DNA of 64,000 nt from Euclidia mi. Taxonomy: Eukaryota; Arthropoda; Insecta; Lepidoptera; Erebidae. Location: contig OX123182.2 in NCBI GenBank assembly GCA_944739405.2, positions 14,643,326 to 14,707,325 on the forward strand, given 5' to 3'. Shown piece after piece: positions 43,473-54,602 of the stretch. Both the position numbers and the translations under genes were made by a program. Under the pieces are notes generated by a model, which saw only the letters and a program-made list of their open reading frames with translations, searched no databases and was not told the DNA's origin. Each line of letters starts with the position of its first letter. The first letter of the stretch is position 1.

Positions 43473-45238
43473 AGGCTTCGGTCCACACCTTGGAGGTATT
43501 TGTTGCTAATCGCGTTTCCCAAATCCAGAAATCCGAAGGCAAGCTTGTTTGGAGACACGTGCCAGGTGAGCTCAACCCCGCTGATTGTGCCTCGCGCGGA
43601 TGCTTGACGCCTAGTTTGATAGGTCATTCGCTGTGGTGGGGTCCGGAATGGTTAAGTCGACCAGAAATTGATTGGCCTCGAACGCCAGTTTTGAATACTT
43701 CTAATTTGCCGGGTCTACGAACACTCGCTCTTGAGAAGGTAGAATGCGCCTTCGACCCCGATTTTTTGTTGAATCGTTACAGCTCCCTCGACAAGTTGTT
43801 AGGTGTCACTGCTTGGATAAAGCGTTTTGTTTTTAATTTTAGGCACCCACAACAGAAACGACTGACACCGTTTCTCTCACCACAGCAACGACAGGAGTCC
43901 CTCACCTTTTGGTTTCGTTCTGTGCAATTGGCGCATTTTGAAAAGGAGATTGCTATCCTTAAATCAGGGAGATTGAAATTGTCGAGAGCTGTCTCTAAAT
44001 TGAACCCCTTTTTGGACGATACGGGTCTCTTGCGCGTTGGAGGGCGTCTCAAAAACGCCAACCTCCCTTACGGAGCACGTCACCCCCTTTTCTTACCTAA
44101 GGACGGTCATTTGGTACGCTTGTTGGTAACTGACCGTCACCTTAAAAATTCGCATGCTGGTTGTAATGCGCTCTTGGCCATTTTGCAACGCGAATTTTGG
44201 ATTTTGTCTGCCCGAAGAATTATTCGGAGTGTAGTCTTTCGCTGCATCCCTTGCTATAAGCTCAAGGCTTCTACCATGCAGCCCTTGATGGGAGACTTAC
44301 CGGCAGATCGCGTAACTGAGAGCAGGACGTTTGACGGTGTTGGCACGGGCTTCGCAGGTCCCTTTTTGGTGAAAACGTCGACACTTCGAAACAGCAAGAC
44401 TGTTAAGGCCTACTTGTGTGTTTTTGTTTGTCTCTCCACAAAGGCCGTACACTTAGAACTGGTCTCCTCGCTTACGACCGAGGCGTTTGTAGCCACATTT
44501 GACAGATTTGTATCCCGCAGAGGGATGCCTTCCTTGATCCGTTCTGACTGCGGCACTAACTTCAAAGGCACCTATAATTATTTGAATGATGTTGTTAATT
44601 TCCTTGAAACCAACAAAGCTGATATAGGTGATAGGCTTGCCCGACGTGGGATAAATTGGTTGTTTTCCCCACCAAATTGTCCACACTGGGGTGTTATATT
44701 TGAGGCCGCCGTAAAATCGGCCAAAACACACTTGCGCAGGACAATCGGTGAGTCTGTCCTTACATTTTAGGAACTCGTAACTGTGTTTTGTAAGATTGAG
44801 GCCGTTTTGAACTCTCGGCCATTGTGCCCGATCTCCTCAGATCCGAATGATTTGGAGGCCCTTACGCCGGGCCATTTTTTGATTGGTCGCCCACTTGTCG
44901 CCTTGCCTGAGTACCCCTATATTGATACGAGACCTGGTCGTCTCTCGCGTTTTGAACTGGTACTCCAGATTACTCAGAGCTTTTGGAAACGCTGGAATTT
45001 GGAATATTTGCACATACTCCAGCAACGCGTTAAGTGGACCGACAAGACCGATCCACCCAAGATTGGTGACCTCGTTTTGATCAAGGAGGCTAAACTTCCG
45101 CCACTCAGATGGCGCAGGGGGCGCATCCTTCGTTTGGTAACTGGGGCTGATGGAGTTCCCTGATTTGCTGAGGTCTTGGTGGACGGTTCGATTCTGAGGA
45201 GAGCGGTTGCAACATTGTCACGTCTACCAACCGATTAG
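43425..45238 (+). pseudogene. BEL/Pao RNase H end and integrase
   Basis: WTDSQIVICWLKAS and FVANRV complete RNase H. The linker has the Pao phrases NPADCASRG and LWWGPEWL. The integrase zinc region reads HAGCNALLAIL ... CIPCYKLKA. Catalytic residues: FDGVGTGFAGPF (44,331), IRSDCGTNFKG (44,540) and PHWGVIFEAAVKSAK (44,682). After an in-frame TAG (44,768-44,770) the DUF5641-like end continues with VLNSRPLCPIS, LTPGHFLIGRPL and FWKRWNLEYL. A TGA lies at 45,161-45,163, and the last stop is at 45,236. Confidence 0.9.
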
Positions 45239-45269
45239 CGGACCGGTAGGCCGGTCCGGGGCGGGTGGA
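45239..45269 (+). promoter_or_regulatory. polypurine tract of BEL/Pao element
   Basis: GGTCCGGGGCGGGTGGA ends exactly at the 3' LTR. Confidence 0.6.
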
Positions 45270-45863
45270 TGTTTGAAATAGAATTAGTTTTTATTATAAG
45301 TCAAATCGATTAGATCGATTGAGTAACATTTTGTTTAGTCTATTGAAAATTTCTGACAATGGTCACACTAAACTGTCACTTCCGTCCGCTTGAAAAATTA
45401 AGACGCCGTTTTGCTCTCTCGCGTAGAATATTGTAATAAAATTGGAAGTATTGGAACCCGTTTGAGTGCCGCTTCTTTAATCAGCTGGCATCGGTTTACT
45501 TGTGACCAAGGATAAGTTGTATCTTAATGAACTTTTGTGAAATATTGAACTTTGTAAAACACGTGTGTGAATTCCTGATTGGTGCCCGAGGAGAAGGACT
45601 TCGCCGAATTGTACACTGGTATCTATTCGATTCTCTTGTTATTTTGGCCAAAATTATAAGTTAATCTATAGAGGTCCACTTCAAGAACATCACCAGGAGA
45701 TATAAGGTAAAATTTTCATATAACTACATTATAATTTGTCATCGCTGAGAATCTCAGCAATATATGTCAGACATTTGATTGCTTTAGGACAACTGGATGA
45801 ATATCAATTAGCTTCCACTGTGCCTACAACCAATTCCCAGTAAGCCTACGGTAATTCTAGACA
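45270..45863 (+). repeat. BEL/Pao 3' LTR
   Basis: 594 bp. About four substitutions and small insertions (one and two bases) relative to the 5' LTR. Followed by CTTAC. Confidence 0.95.
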
Positions 45864-46139
45864 CTTACCTAGGTACGACTAGCTACCGATGATGTTATAC
45901 TTCTACTGTAGAAGCAAGCGGACTGCTTGACACAGCGATGGATCAGCTCGCCTTCGCTTAGCAGTCCAGACAGCGTCTTAATCATCTATTGAAAGATAAA
46001 GCCAACTACCTTCTGCCACAATACCTACGAGAGTTCTCATCTTCAATTCATAGCGATTATATTCTCGGAGTATTTGCAATTTATTTATATGACCAGATAT
46101 GCTAGATTTTTATGAATATTTACAGTGAGGCTAAGATAC

Positions 46140-46919
46140 AAATATCTGTTAGTAAAAAAAGGAAACGTAAACCCTGGATATAATAACAGCTTAAGAATAT
46201 GATTAAAAATAGAGACAAATTATTTAGATTATGGAAAAATAAACCTAATGACATGAATTTGCGATGACAGTATAATACATTTAGAAATAAAGTAAATAAA
46301 TGCATAAATAAAGCTAAAAATAAATATAGAAAGGCAGAAATATTAAATTGTAATAAAAATATTTAAAAAATCTGGGCAAAAATTAACGTATGGACGGGAA
46401 AAAAAAACAAGAGCGTAGACGATATTATATTGAAATACTTGGGCAAAAAAGATAGTGTATTAGACATATGTAATAATTTTTATAAATTCTTTACCAAAGA
46501 AATATTAGACATCAAACATGAATGTAGTCACAAATTCCTAGAAAGATCTAAATATGTTATGATTAGTGACCTGTCTATGAGGTTCCAAAAAGTCAGACCA
46601 TCGGACATAGAAAAAAATATATGTAACTTAAGCTGTGATAAACCGCAAGGCGCTGATACTATCAGAGCAAAAGATATTAAGTTTATTAAAAGTAATATTA
46701 GCCCTGTAATTGCATTATTCATTAATTTGTGTGTTGAGCAAGGAACATATCCTGAGAAGCTTAAAACAGTACTGATAAGACCCATATTCAAACAAGGTTC
46801 TCATTGTTACTATTCAAATTATAGACAAATAGCTATCCTATCAGTAATTAATAAAATAGTAGAAAAATATAGAGTAAACCAGATATGTGCGTTTCTAGAA
46901 AATCAAAACATACTAAGTA
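46140..46919 (+). pseudogene. LINE RT, N-terminal part
   Basis: 46,140-46,430 is a frameshifted pre-RT region (KRKPWI, then KNKYRKAEI-type phrases). 46,430-46,919 is open and includes DKPQGADTIRAKDIKFI, LKTVLIRPIFKQG and YYSNYRQIAILSVINKIVEK, the finger region of a LINE RT. The usual P in YRPI is Q here. It is interrupted by the SINE at 46,920 just after LENQNILS. Confidence 0.82.
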
Positions 46920-47124
46920 CATACATACATACATAGACTCACGCCTGTTTCCCCGAAGGGGTAGGCAGTGTTTCCATCCCACGTAATAGGTGGCGAGCCT
47001 ATTGCCGCTTATCGGGATATTTTGTTTGCCAGAGGCTCGTCCGTTGATTGGCAGGTGCACCACTTGCAGGTGAGGTTGGCTTGGGACCCTAAATTCTTGG
47101 TGGGAACCCTATGCACCCCCACAC
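46920..47124 (-). mobile_element. SINE family 1 variant inserted in RT, 13-bp target duplication
   Basis: Perfect duplication AACATACTAAGTA (46,907-46,919 and 47,125-47,137). Read on the minus strand it ends CTACCCCTTCGGGGAAACAGG, then CGTGAGTCTATG and (TATG)n. The body shares GGCAATAGGCTCGCC with SINE family 1, but the 5' part (47,124 down to about 47,020) is unlike the tRNA-like head of the other copies. Confidence 0.88.
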
Positions 47125-48364
47125 AACATACTAAGTAACGTCCAGTATAGCTTAGAAAGGATCGTAGTACGGCGTCGGTACTGGGGCAGTTTACTGATGA
47201 CGTCAATGAGGGTCTGGACCAGAGGAAGCAGGTGGTGGTCGTGTACATAGATTTAAAAAAAGCGTTTGATACCCTGGAACACCGCCAGCTGCTTCAAGCC
47301 ATGCTGGAGTGTGGGGTCGCAGGACCACTGAAACGTTGGCTCCATGCTTACCTCACTGGTAGAACAATATGGACCGTCGTTGATGGCGTCAGTGGCGCGC
47401 CCGAGTACGTCAGCTGTGGTGTGCCGACCGGATCCGTATTCGGTCCCGTCGGTTACATAATGCACGTTAATAGTATGTCTAATGTAGTGCAGAATTGTCG
47501 TATATATATGTATGCGGATGATACTTGTTTATTATATATGGATAAGGATCTATGTGTAATAGAAAATAAAATCCAGGAAGACATGTCTAATATAGTAAAA
47601 TGGGCGCACGACAACGGTATTACAATGAATATAAACAAAACTAAATGTATGCACATTCATTCACCGTATACTAAGAGTGTAGATCGAGCGCCGCGCATAG
47701 TGGGCCATACCTATGAATGTATGCATAGCGCTGGCGCGACTTGTACCTGCGCTTGCATCGAGGTAGTGGGGCATAACAAGTACCTAGGCTTGCTCATAGA
47801 CACCGGTTTCTCGTGGAAGACACATATAACGAATTTATGTGACAAATTAAGATCGGTGCTTGTGAAATTTCATCACCTGAGCACTATTTTGGATAGGGCG
47901 ACCTTGTACACGGTCTATTACGCGCTAGTTGACTCAATACTTTCTTACGGACTGACTAGCTACGGGCGTACGTTTAAAACTTATCTTGATAAGTTAAAAT
48001 CGTTGCAGATCAGATTCATAAAATTATTAGTAGATAAAAATACAAAACTTCGATGTAAAAGTACTGATTATGAACAACTGTTTCAAGAATGCAAATTGTT
48101 GCCAGTTCGTGAGAAATTATTTAATGGCAGTGGAACAATATTGTAGCAATATTTTCAAAACCCAAAAGACAAGTGCCAGGCCTATCAGGAAAAAATATGT
48201 TGATAAATTAGAAGTACCTGCTCCAACAATTATTACGGTGAAAGAGATAGCCGTTATATGGTCCCAAAGATATTTAATGCATTACCATTAACGATAAAGA
48301 ATGATTCCGTGACAAAGCGAATGTTTCAAATAATGTATCTCCTTGAGAACGTGGGTTTGAAGTT
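47125..48364 (+). pseudogene. LINE RT, catalytic and C-terminal part
   Basis: After a frame change near 47,230: VVVYIDLKKAFDTLEHRQLL (motif A), SCGVPTGSVFGPVGYIMHVN (motif B, with a substitution-rich GxxQG region), the catalytic YMYADDTCLLY (47,505), MNINKTKCMHIHS and KYLGLLIDTGFSWKTHI (thumb). A frame change at about 48,120 leads into MAVEQYCSNIFK, and the end is near 48,364 (ENVGLKL, stop). Motif residues are conserved, so this copy decayed fairly recently, but frameshifts and the SINE inactivate it. Confidence 0.88.
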
Positions 48365-49075
48365 ATAGAGGTGAATAGGGCTGTTCGCTTCTGTAGCTTT
48401 AAATCGGCGTTTTCGATTTTGATTATGTTTTTTACTCATGTTTCTAAGGGTGGCATTGTACGTGTCGGACGCGGCGCGCAGCGTCACTTCTTGCCGGATA
48501 CGTGTGGTTCCACCATTGCATAAAATGTGTAAAATGTGTCTGTGTGGGTTTAAGGTTATAGGGGTGAGTGATGTTCTTCGCCTCTGTAGCTTTAAATCGG
48601 CGCTTTCGATTGTGATTTTAGATTATGTTTTTACCCATGTTTCTAATGGTGGCATTATACGTGTCGGGCGCGGCGCGCAGCGTTGCGTCGCGCCGGATAC
48701 GTGTAATTTCACCACTGCATAAAATGTGTAAACTGTGTCTGTGTGGGTTTAGAGTTATAGGGGTGAGTGATGTTCCTCGCCTCTGTAGCCTTAAATCGGC
48801 GTTTTCGATTTTGATTTTGATTGTCTTTTACTCATGTTTCTAAGGGTGGTATTGTACGTGTCGGGCGCGGCGCGTTGCGTCGCGTCGCGCCGGATACGTG
48901 TGGTTCCACAATTGGATAAAATGTGTAAACTGTTTCTGTGTGAGTTTAGAGTTATAGGGGAGAGTGATGTTGTTGGCCTCTGTAGCATTAAATCGGCATT
49001 TCTGTTTCTTTATTATATTTTTATTCATGCTTCTAAGGGTGACATATTTAGTGTAATTGCACCTTTGTATAATGG
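48345..49075 (+). repeat. tandem array of ~195-bp units in LINE 3' UTR
   Basis: About 3.6 units. The anchor CTGTAGC followed by TTAAATCGGC occurs at 48,391, 48,592, 48,783 and 48,980, giving spacings of 201, 191 and 197 bp. Each unit has a CpG-rich core with GTGTCGGGCGCGGCGCG. The end of the RT frame (GTGGGTTTGAAGTTATAG) itself matches the start of the units, so the array begins at the stop codon. Frames within it are by-products. Confidence 0.9.
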
Positions 49076-49136
49076 GTAAACTGTTATAAAAATTGTAAGA
49101 AACTGTATGTGTCTTACAATTTTTATAACAGTTTAC
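49076..49136. repeat. perfect hairpin, 25-bp arms
   Basis: Arms 49,076-49,100 and 49,112-49,136 are exact reverse complements around an 11-nt loop, directly after the last tandem unit. Confidence 0.93.
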
Positions 49137-50876
49137 TGCGGATGTCCGGGGATGTACCTTCACTGCGTAATAGCTTAGTGTAAAAGTGCCGCAGCATGAA
49201 AATGTATATAACACCTAGCAGAATCAACTGCCTAGCAATTCCATATGCGGATGGCGATTAGGGGCGTTTCTTGGCTTGTTAAGAAAGCATGTTTTGCGCC
49301 GGTAGGGCGCAGCTTCTGACATCAATAGTCTTTACAAGAAAACATTTCTATGTAGAAAATTATTAATATAAATAAGTACACGGGCTATATGTAAAGGGAG
49401 TGTCATGTGCCAATAAACTGTCATACAGTTTGGCAGAAGGAAAAATTGTAATGTGTATGTTATTTTATGTATGAATTTACATTCTTCATTTTTTTTCAGT
49501 TAGCTCTCGTTAAAATAGCTGTCACATTCGGCCACCTTATTTATTATTCAATGGTTTTAGGCTGAACAGACAAGTTTGAATAAACGTAACAGACGTTATA
49601 TGGAATAATAAATTAAATAAAAGGATGGAGTTGGGAACAGTACCGTAATTTAATAAAGCTTGTCTTTCATTTATCTGAATGAATACGTGGGACGTTCTTT
49701 ACACAAATAAGAAGATGAATGAAAACAAATTGGGGAATGTTATAAATAAGATACAGATTATGTCACGCATTTTCTGTTTACGTGGAATGGTTTCATATAT
49801 TTCGATGCTATTGAAATATTTTATACCTACTTATTAAGTTCCTTTTAGTAGGCGGTTTTAAAATATTTATAGAAACGAAGTAGGAAAACCGTAGTTAGGT
49901 AAATTGCGTAACTATGAAATTATTTATTTTTAAGCAGCTGTTGACCAAAACTTCCTCTATAATGCCTTGACAGGCCGCTTGCTGGAGACGGGCCTCTACT
50001 CACTATGAAGGAAGCAAGTTTACCTACAATGCAGCATGCTGGCCAAGTACTGGTTGGAAGACTTCAAATTATGGAGAGTACTATATAATTATTTATTTTT
50101 AAGAAATATTATCAAGGTATTTCATTTTATAATCTATATGTAGCTTAATCTAAGGAGAGTACTTAAACATACAATTTCGTCATACTCACGATGTTTTCGT
50201 CTTTTTGAACTTTGCGTAATATTCCCAATGGGCATAAAGTTTGTAATTCCTAAAGCATCCATTTCATTCCGCGGCGGGTTAGATTGAGGCTCAGATAATG
50301 GTATCTGCATAGCGCATGGATGCTATGGACTCCTTAGATTGTGAATAAAATGAAACATTCAAAAATACAATCAACATTAACATCTTTACACGTGTGAGGT
50401 AGTAAATAGGCCATCCCCCCATTGTTTTCATTAATCTTATTTCATTTCGAACAAACGTAGGTACGTAGGTGTCAAGCTGCTAAGTAATTCCACTGACGGA
50501 ATTCTTGTAAGTATCTTTTATGACTTTTTGTATCAATAATACTATAGGAAGCCCGCAGCTATGCCCGAACATTTAATTTTAATTTTGTCGTTTCTTCCCG
50601 GACCCGAGGGCATTTCATGCAATCCCGGAATCAAAGCGAGGTGGAGAAAGTAAAAGTTCACTACAATTTTGAGATCAAAACTCGTAGTAACTACTCAAGT
50701 CTAAACTTTTTACGAGTTGACCTAAGTTGGTAGCTAAGTATGATAATGTGAAAATCAACTGAAAATGAAACTGTTGAGGAGCAATATGTAATTGCCGGCA
50801 TTTCCACGTTAGGTATAAAAGGTAAGTAATTAGATGAGGATGAGTTGTAGAGAGTAGATCATAATCATTATCAACT
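49137..50876. other. intergenic, no gene seen
   Basis: AT-rich, with no open frame with family features and no recognised repeat. Confidence 0.45.
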
Positions 50877-51108
50877 TCATCAGCCTCTAATAGTCCTTTG
50901 CTGGACTAGGCCTCTCCTCCGAAAAGAGGAATTGGCCTATTGTAACACGCTAGCCAAACGCGTTAAATGAGGGTAAGGTTTGTTTCAAGTTTTCCTTCTC
51001 TTACAGTGCTGTTCTCTGCATAATATGCTCCCTCTGTCGGCTCTTCCGACACTCATGGGATGATATGGGGTGGTGACGTTCCATATTCTTAATCCGTCAC
51101 CACACGGA
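50877..51108 (-). mobile_element. short retroposon, family 3
   Basis: On the minus strand it starts TCCGTGTGGTGACGGATTAAG, passes GCCGACAGAGGGAGCAT and GAAAACTTGAAACAAACC, and ends with the GGCCTAGTCCAGCAAAGGAC-like 3' phrase. Direct relatives lie at 58,945-59,186 and 59,349-59,580. Confidence 0.75.
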
Positions 51109-51344
51109 CAGCACGATAGCGCTTTGATGTAAATACCACACGCGTCAGCTGGTCATCCATCCAAATCCACGGATTCATAACGATTTTAAATATCTTAGCT
51201 ACCGACTGCAGAAACACGATACATGGATTTACGAAGCAAACTTCAGTTCTTGGGAGAGTTCTTACCTTGAAATGAATGAAATTATTTTTGATGTCAGCCG
51301 CTAAAATACATGGATTAATTGCTTCTAATTAAATAAAAAAATAA

Positions 51345-51685
51345 CTTTAAAAACTATTAATCGACGACGTAAAACAGGGGATCTCAAAAAGACGAAACAA
51401 GAAAATAGCTCATTCAGATATAAATATTCTAGAAAAGTGTATGCACAGAAATACTCAAGCTAGAGCCGTGGTCGCACCTATTGTATACTAGTGTACTATA
51501 ATCCCACCTAGGCACCCACATTAGGTATACAATGCAATAGGTGCGACCACGGCTCTAGCTTGAGCTTTTCTTTAAATATACTTTTTGGATTTATATCTGA
51601 ATGAGTTATTTTCTTGTTTCGTCCTTGTGAGACCTCCTTCTTAATGTAGTCGGGATATGGTTTTTTATACTTATTTTTTTATTTC
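51345..51685. mobile_element. palindromic foldback MITE
   Basis: The two halves are inverted copies of each other: GGGGATCTC ... GACGAAACAAGAAAATAGCTC ... CTAGAGCCGTGGTCGCACC on the left, and the reverse complement from the centre to GTTTCGTCC on the right. The loop is about 40 nt (51,488-51,530). The innermost 30-40 bp of each arm are nearly identical and the outer parts diverge. Half copies are at 14,270-14,440 and 37,188-37,290. Confidence 0.82.
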
Positions 51686-51862
51686 ATCCTTTTCCGTATC
51701 CAAGAGGATTGATTGGAGCATGTAAAGTAACCGTTCAATATGTATATTGGCTCATGCCTTAAAGGTCGCTTGCCAGAAGAGGGGCCACTTTAGAGGTGGT
51801 GGGATCCGATCCCATTATTCCCCTCCGTTCTGGTAAGAAATAGGACCAGGACCCAACACAAC

Positions 51863-52219
51863 CAGTCCTGGATTGGTATTGAAACATGTAGGCAGGCCAA
51901 GGAGGCTCTTCCCGCAGTAGACGGTAAGATAGCCAAACAAATCCTCCGGCTGTCCAAACAACAACTGCGGACAGTCACGGCCGCCTACACAGGAGACGAA
52001 TTATTTAATAAACACCTATTTACTATAGGTATCACCGACGGCCCGCTGTGCAGGGCCTGTATGGCAGCAGACGAGACGGCAGCCCACCTGCTCCTCGACT
52101 GCCCTGAGGTCGCACAGTACAGGCAGCAGTACCTGACCAGATACAGCACCCTGAGGGAAGCCGTGGGCCACATCAAGAGTCTGCTGGCCTTCCTCCAAGA
52201 GCTGGGGTGGCTCGAATGA
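51863..52219 (+). pseudogene. LINE pol C-terminal fragment with Cys-His motif
   Basis: 119 codons in one frame, ending TGA. It contains AKEALPAVDGKIAKQILRLS, GDELFNKHLFTIGITDG, CRACMAADETAAHLLLDCP and LLAFLQELGWLE. The C-x2-C...H-x4-C pattern and ending match the shorter piece at 16,708-16,884. It is the region after RNase H in a retroelement pol. Upstream coding is not recognised. Confidence 0.7.
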
Positions 52220-52479
52220 TGACACCATTCCTACCCGCACGCAAAATACACGCCAAGACGTGGAGTTGCGGAAACAGCCCGTGCAATCAAGTATCAAGTA
52301 TGCCTTAAAGGAAGAAAGAAAGAAAAATAAGCAACTCAGAGCGTAAGAACCGCGCGAATTGTAAGTACAGCCGCGTTTTAAACTTATATTTTGACTCAAG
52401 CAGTATAAAACATGTACATATTTATAATGTGCTCACAAATATCTTTCTTTTGATACTAAACACGTAATGATTATCTCGG

Positions 52480-52675
52480 TTATTTTTTTTGAGGTTGGTA
52501 TTTGAGGTATAAATTCCGTAATATAAAATTTTGATAAAATTTGTATAGCCTATGGACATCCCAATTATTAAAATCGGTCCAGTAGTAAAGGCGCTACGGG
52601 GGAACATACAAACATACACACACTGCTAAAAACATTACCCTTCCTTTTGGCTTCGCCGTAGTCGGTAGAAAACCA
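52480..52675 (+). repeat. dispersed repeat R
   Basis: Second copy of the repeat at 37,291-37,530, with the same orientation and the same GGCTTCGCCGTAGTCGG end. Confidence 0.6.
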
Positions 52676-53300
52676 CTATAAACTCTCCGAAAATCAATTT
52701 TAAGCTTTTGCAGTTCACAAATCCGTATAATAAAGAGCTTTAAAAAGATCAATAAAACAAACTGGGAGGATTGTTAAACCAATCGAATGGATCATCCAGA
52801 AATATTTTCATCATATCATTGTCTAGCTTCAGGAAAATCTTATGGCGCTGATACACTTGAGCATTCACCTGTAATGAGCATTTGTGCGAATGTTACAAAA
52901 CAGAAAAACAAACGAGTGTGTTTTAGCGAGCATTCTTACACATATTCTGGCGAGCCTTAGAATATTAAAAATACATAGAAACCTCACTACTATGGCGGTT
53001 AAATTCAATCTACTTTATTAAAAATCTTATTGACAATCTTTATACCTTCAGTTTTACCATACGAATGATTTTGCTACTTAATTGTAATATTACCATGAAA
53101 GTATTTCAATTTAGATGAACATTATATTATTATTCCATTGTAGGCAATTTTAAAGCGTATTTTGTTTCGATGACATACCGCTACTGTAGTTTTTTAATAT
53201 GCATTTAAATTTCTTTCCCTGGTTATATTTTCCGATATGTATTCTGTTTTCATTCTCCGTTAATTTATTTAACATTTAATTATAAAATATATATGACCAC
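52676..53300. other. intergenic, no gene seen
   Basis: AT-rich, with nothing recognised. Confidence 0.45.
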
Positions 53301-53940
53301 TGTTTGAAATAAATATATTGCCTATAATAATAAGTATAAATGGATTATATTAGTTTGGTAACATCTGTTGTCTATAGGAATTTTTTGACTCTGGTCCCAT
53401 TTGTAATATCTGTCATTGTCACTTGATTTTAAAAATTAACACGTTTTTCTGCTCTCGTTAACATCGCCTTTTTGAAAGCACATGGTTAAAACAGCTTCGC
53501 GAATTGAATTTGTATAATTGAAGCAAATTTGGTAAAACCCTTGTAAATTGCCGCTATTTAATCTGCCCGGCATCGGTTTAGTGAGCTATTGATGATTTGT
53601 GATATTGTACTGAACATTGACATTCGTAAAACTAAAAATTGTGAAAACCTCGTACAGCGTGCCTTGAAGACGTCGCGTTTGGAGCCTGATAACTAAGTAT
53701 TTAGATATAACACTCCCTATATTGGCAAATTTAGTCGTGTGTTTATCTAGCTAGCCACAGGACCGACACCAGTGAAGATCTCCAGGTAACTGTAATTTTT
53801 TATTTGATTGTCAGCGCTGAGAATCTCAGTAATATATGTCAGACATTCTTGTGCTGCTCTAGATAAGCTGGATGTATGTGATTTAGTTTCCACTGCCGTC
53901 TGCAAACAATTCCCAGTGTGTCTAGGGTAAACTCTGAACA
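53301..53940 (+). repeat. diverged solo LTR of the BEL/Pao family
   Basis: Starts TGTTTGAAATAAAT and ends ACTCTGAACA, like the BEL/Pao LTR (TGTTTGAAATAGAA to TTCTAGACA). Shared internal landmarks are GGCATCGGTTTA, GTGCC...GAAGGAC/GAAGAC, and a conserved block GCTGAGAATCTCAG with AATATATGTCAGACATT. No body follows. The flanks (ACCAC and GTACA) do not match, so no target duplication is preserved. Confidence 0.78.
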
Positions 53941-54121
53941 GTACAACGTTTGGTGTAATTTATATCTTTTACATTTTATAAATAAAATTTGTGTTAAAAA
54001 GGTAACAAAATAATGTTTAAACCATAATAATAATAAGATACCATCGTATGGAGAGCTTCGATTTAATAATCTAATATTCTCGCATTCAGACCTACAGACT
54101 GCATAAAGTCTATATAATAGT

Positions 54122-54263
54122 CTTCTTTCTCTTAGCGTTATCCCAGTTTCAGTCTGGGGTCCGCTTTCTAGTCTAACCGGATTTGGCTGAATATTAGCTT
54201 TTCCACGGAGCGACTGCCTGTCTGACCTCCGCAACCCGAAGGGATAGCGATATTCCATGGTTT
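54122..54263 (-). mobile_element. 5'-truncated SINE family 2 with 17-bp target duplication
   Basis: Perfect duplication AAAGTCTATATAATAGT (54,105-54,121 and 54,264-54,280). It contains only the 3' half of the SINE, so reverse transcription stopped early. The sequence is close to the copies at 1184 and 3321. Confidence 0.9.
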
Positions 54264-54280
54264 AAAGTCTATATAATAGT

Positions 54281-54598
54281 ACAAGAACATAAACCTGAGC
54301 TTGTAATCGACACCAATCTTTCGAAGCTAGGCTTCTTTAGTTGATCTGACTGATCGCTGAGCTCTGTCGAGAGAAAACTTTTAGAGCTATTTGAAAGCCG
54401 TTGGATGCACTTATTGACCTCTAGTTAGCGTAAACTCAATAAAGTAGGGCTCAAATCTTGAGTTATTGGGTTCTTAGTTTCACGTAAATTTTATATGTCG
54501 TTGGCGATTTTGCTTGTATATGCTACATAATCCTTTTAATAGGTTCATGATCTGTTTTGAAAAGTGTTGTTGTTGGGTTACAGATTCTATTTCATAAC
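54281..54598. other. intergenic, no gene seen
   Basis: No feature recognised. Confidence 0.4.
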
Positions 54599-54602
54599 TT
54601 AA

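Larger units (their letters stand above)
38404..45863 (+). mobile_element. BEL/Pao LTR retrotransposon
   Basis: LTRs of about 591-594 bp, a 5-bp target duplication CTTAC (38,399-38,403 and 45,864-45,868) and Pao-type gag-pol with the order gag, protease, RT, RNase H, integrase. The 5-bp duplication and the YVDD RT with DUF1758-like protease place it in BEL/Pao. LTR comparison shows about four substitutions plus three short indels. At least three frameshifts and four in-frame stops make it defective. Confidence 0.95.
46110..49140 (+). mobile_element. LINE with RT, nested SINE and repetitive 3' UTR
   Basis: A non-LTR element whose coding region starts in decayed sequence near 46,110 and ends near 48,364, followed by a tandem-repeat 3' UTR. 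No endonuclease was recognised, so the 5' part is missing. It lies about 240 bp after the BEL/Pao target duplication, in unremarkable sequence. Confidence 0.78.

Noticed and set aside
40473..43627. Long minus-strand frames opposite the BEL/Pao gag and pol
   Set aside because: They are shadows of the GC-rich plus-strand coding sequence. The plus strand shows all protease, RT and integrase motifs.
48355..49075. CRISPR-like array
   Set aside because: Units are about 195 bp and repeat through their full length with no unique spacers, and the context is a eukaryotic LINE.
48438..49079. Three related small proteins encoded in tandem after the LINE
   Set aside because: They are translations of the 195-bp tandem repeat. 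Start and stop positions shift between units, and there is no protein-level conservation beyond the DNA repeat.
53301..53940. A gene promoter region with host function
   Set aside because: Both ends and several internal blocks match the BEL/Pao LTR, so a solo LTR explains it.
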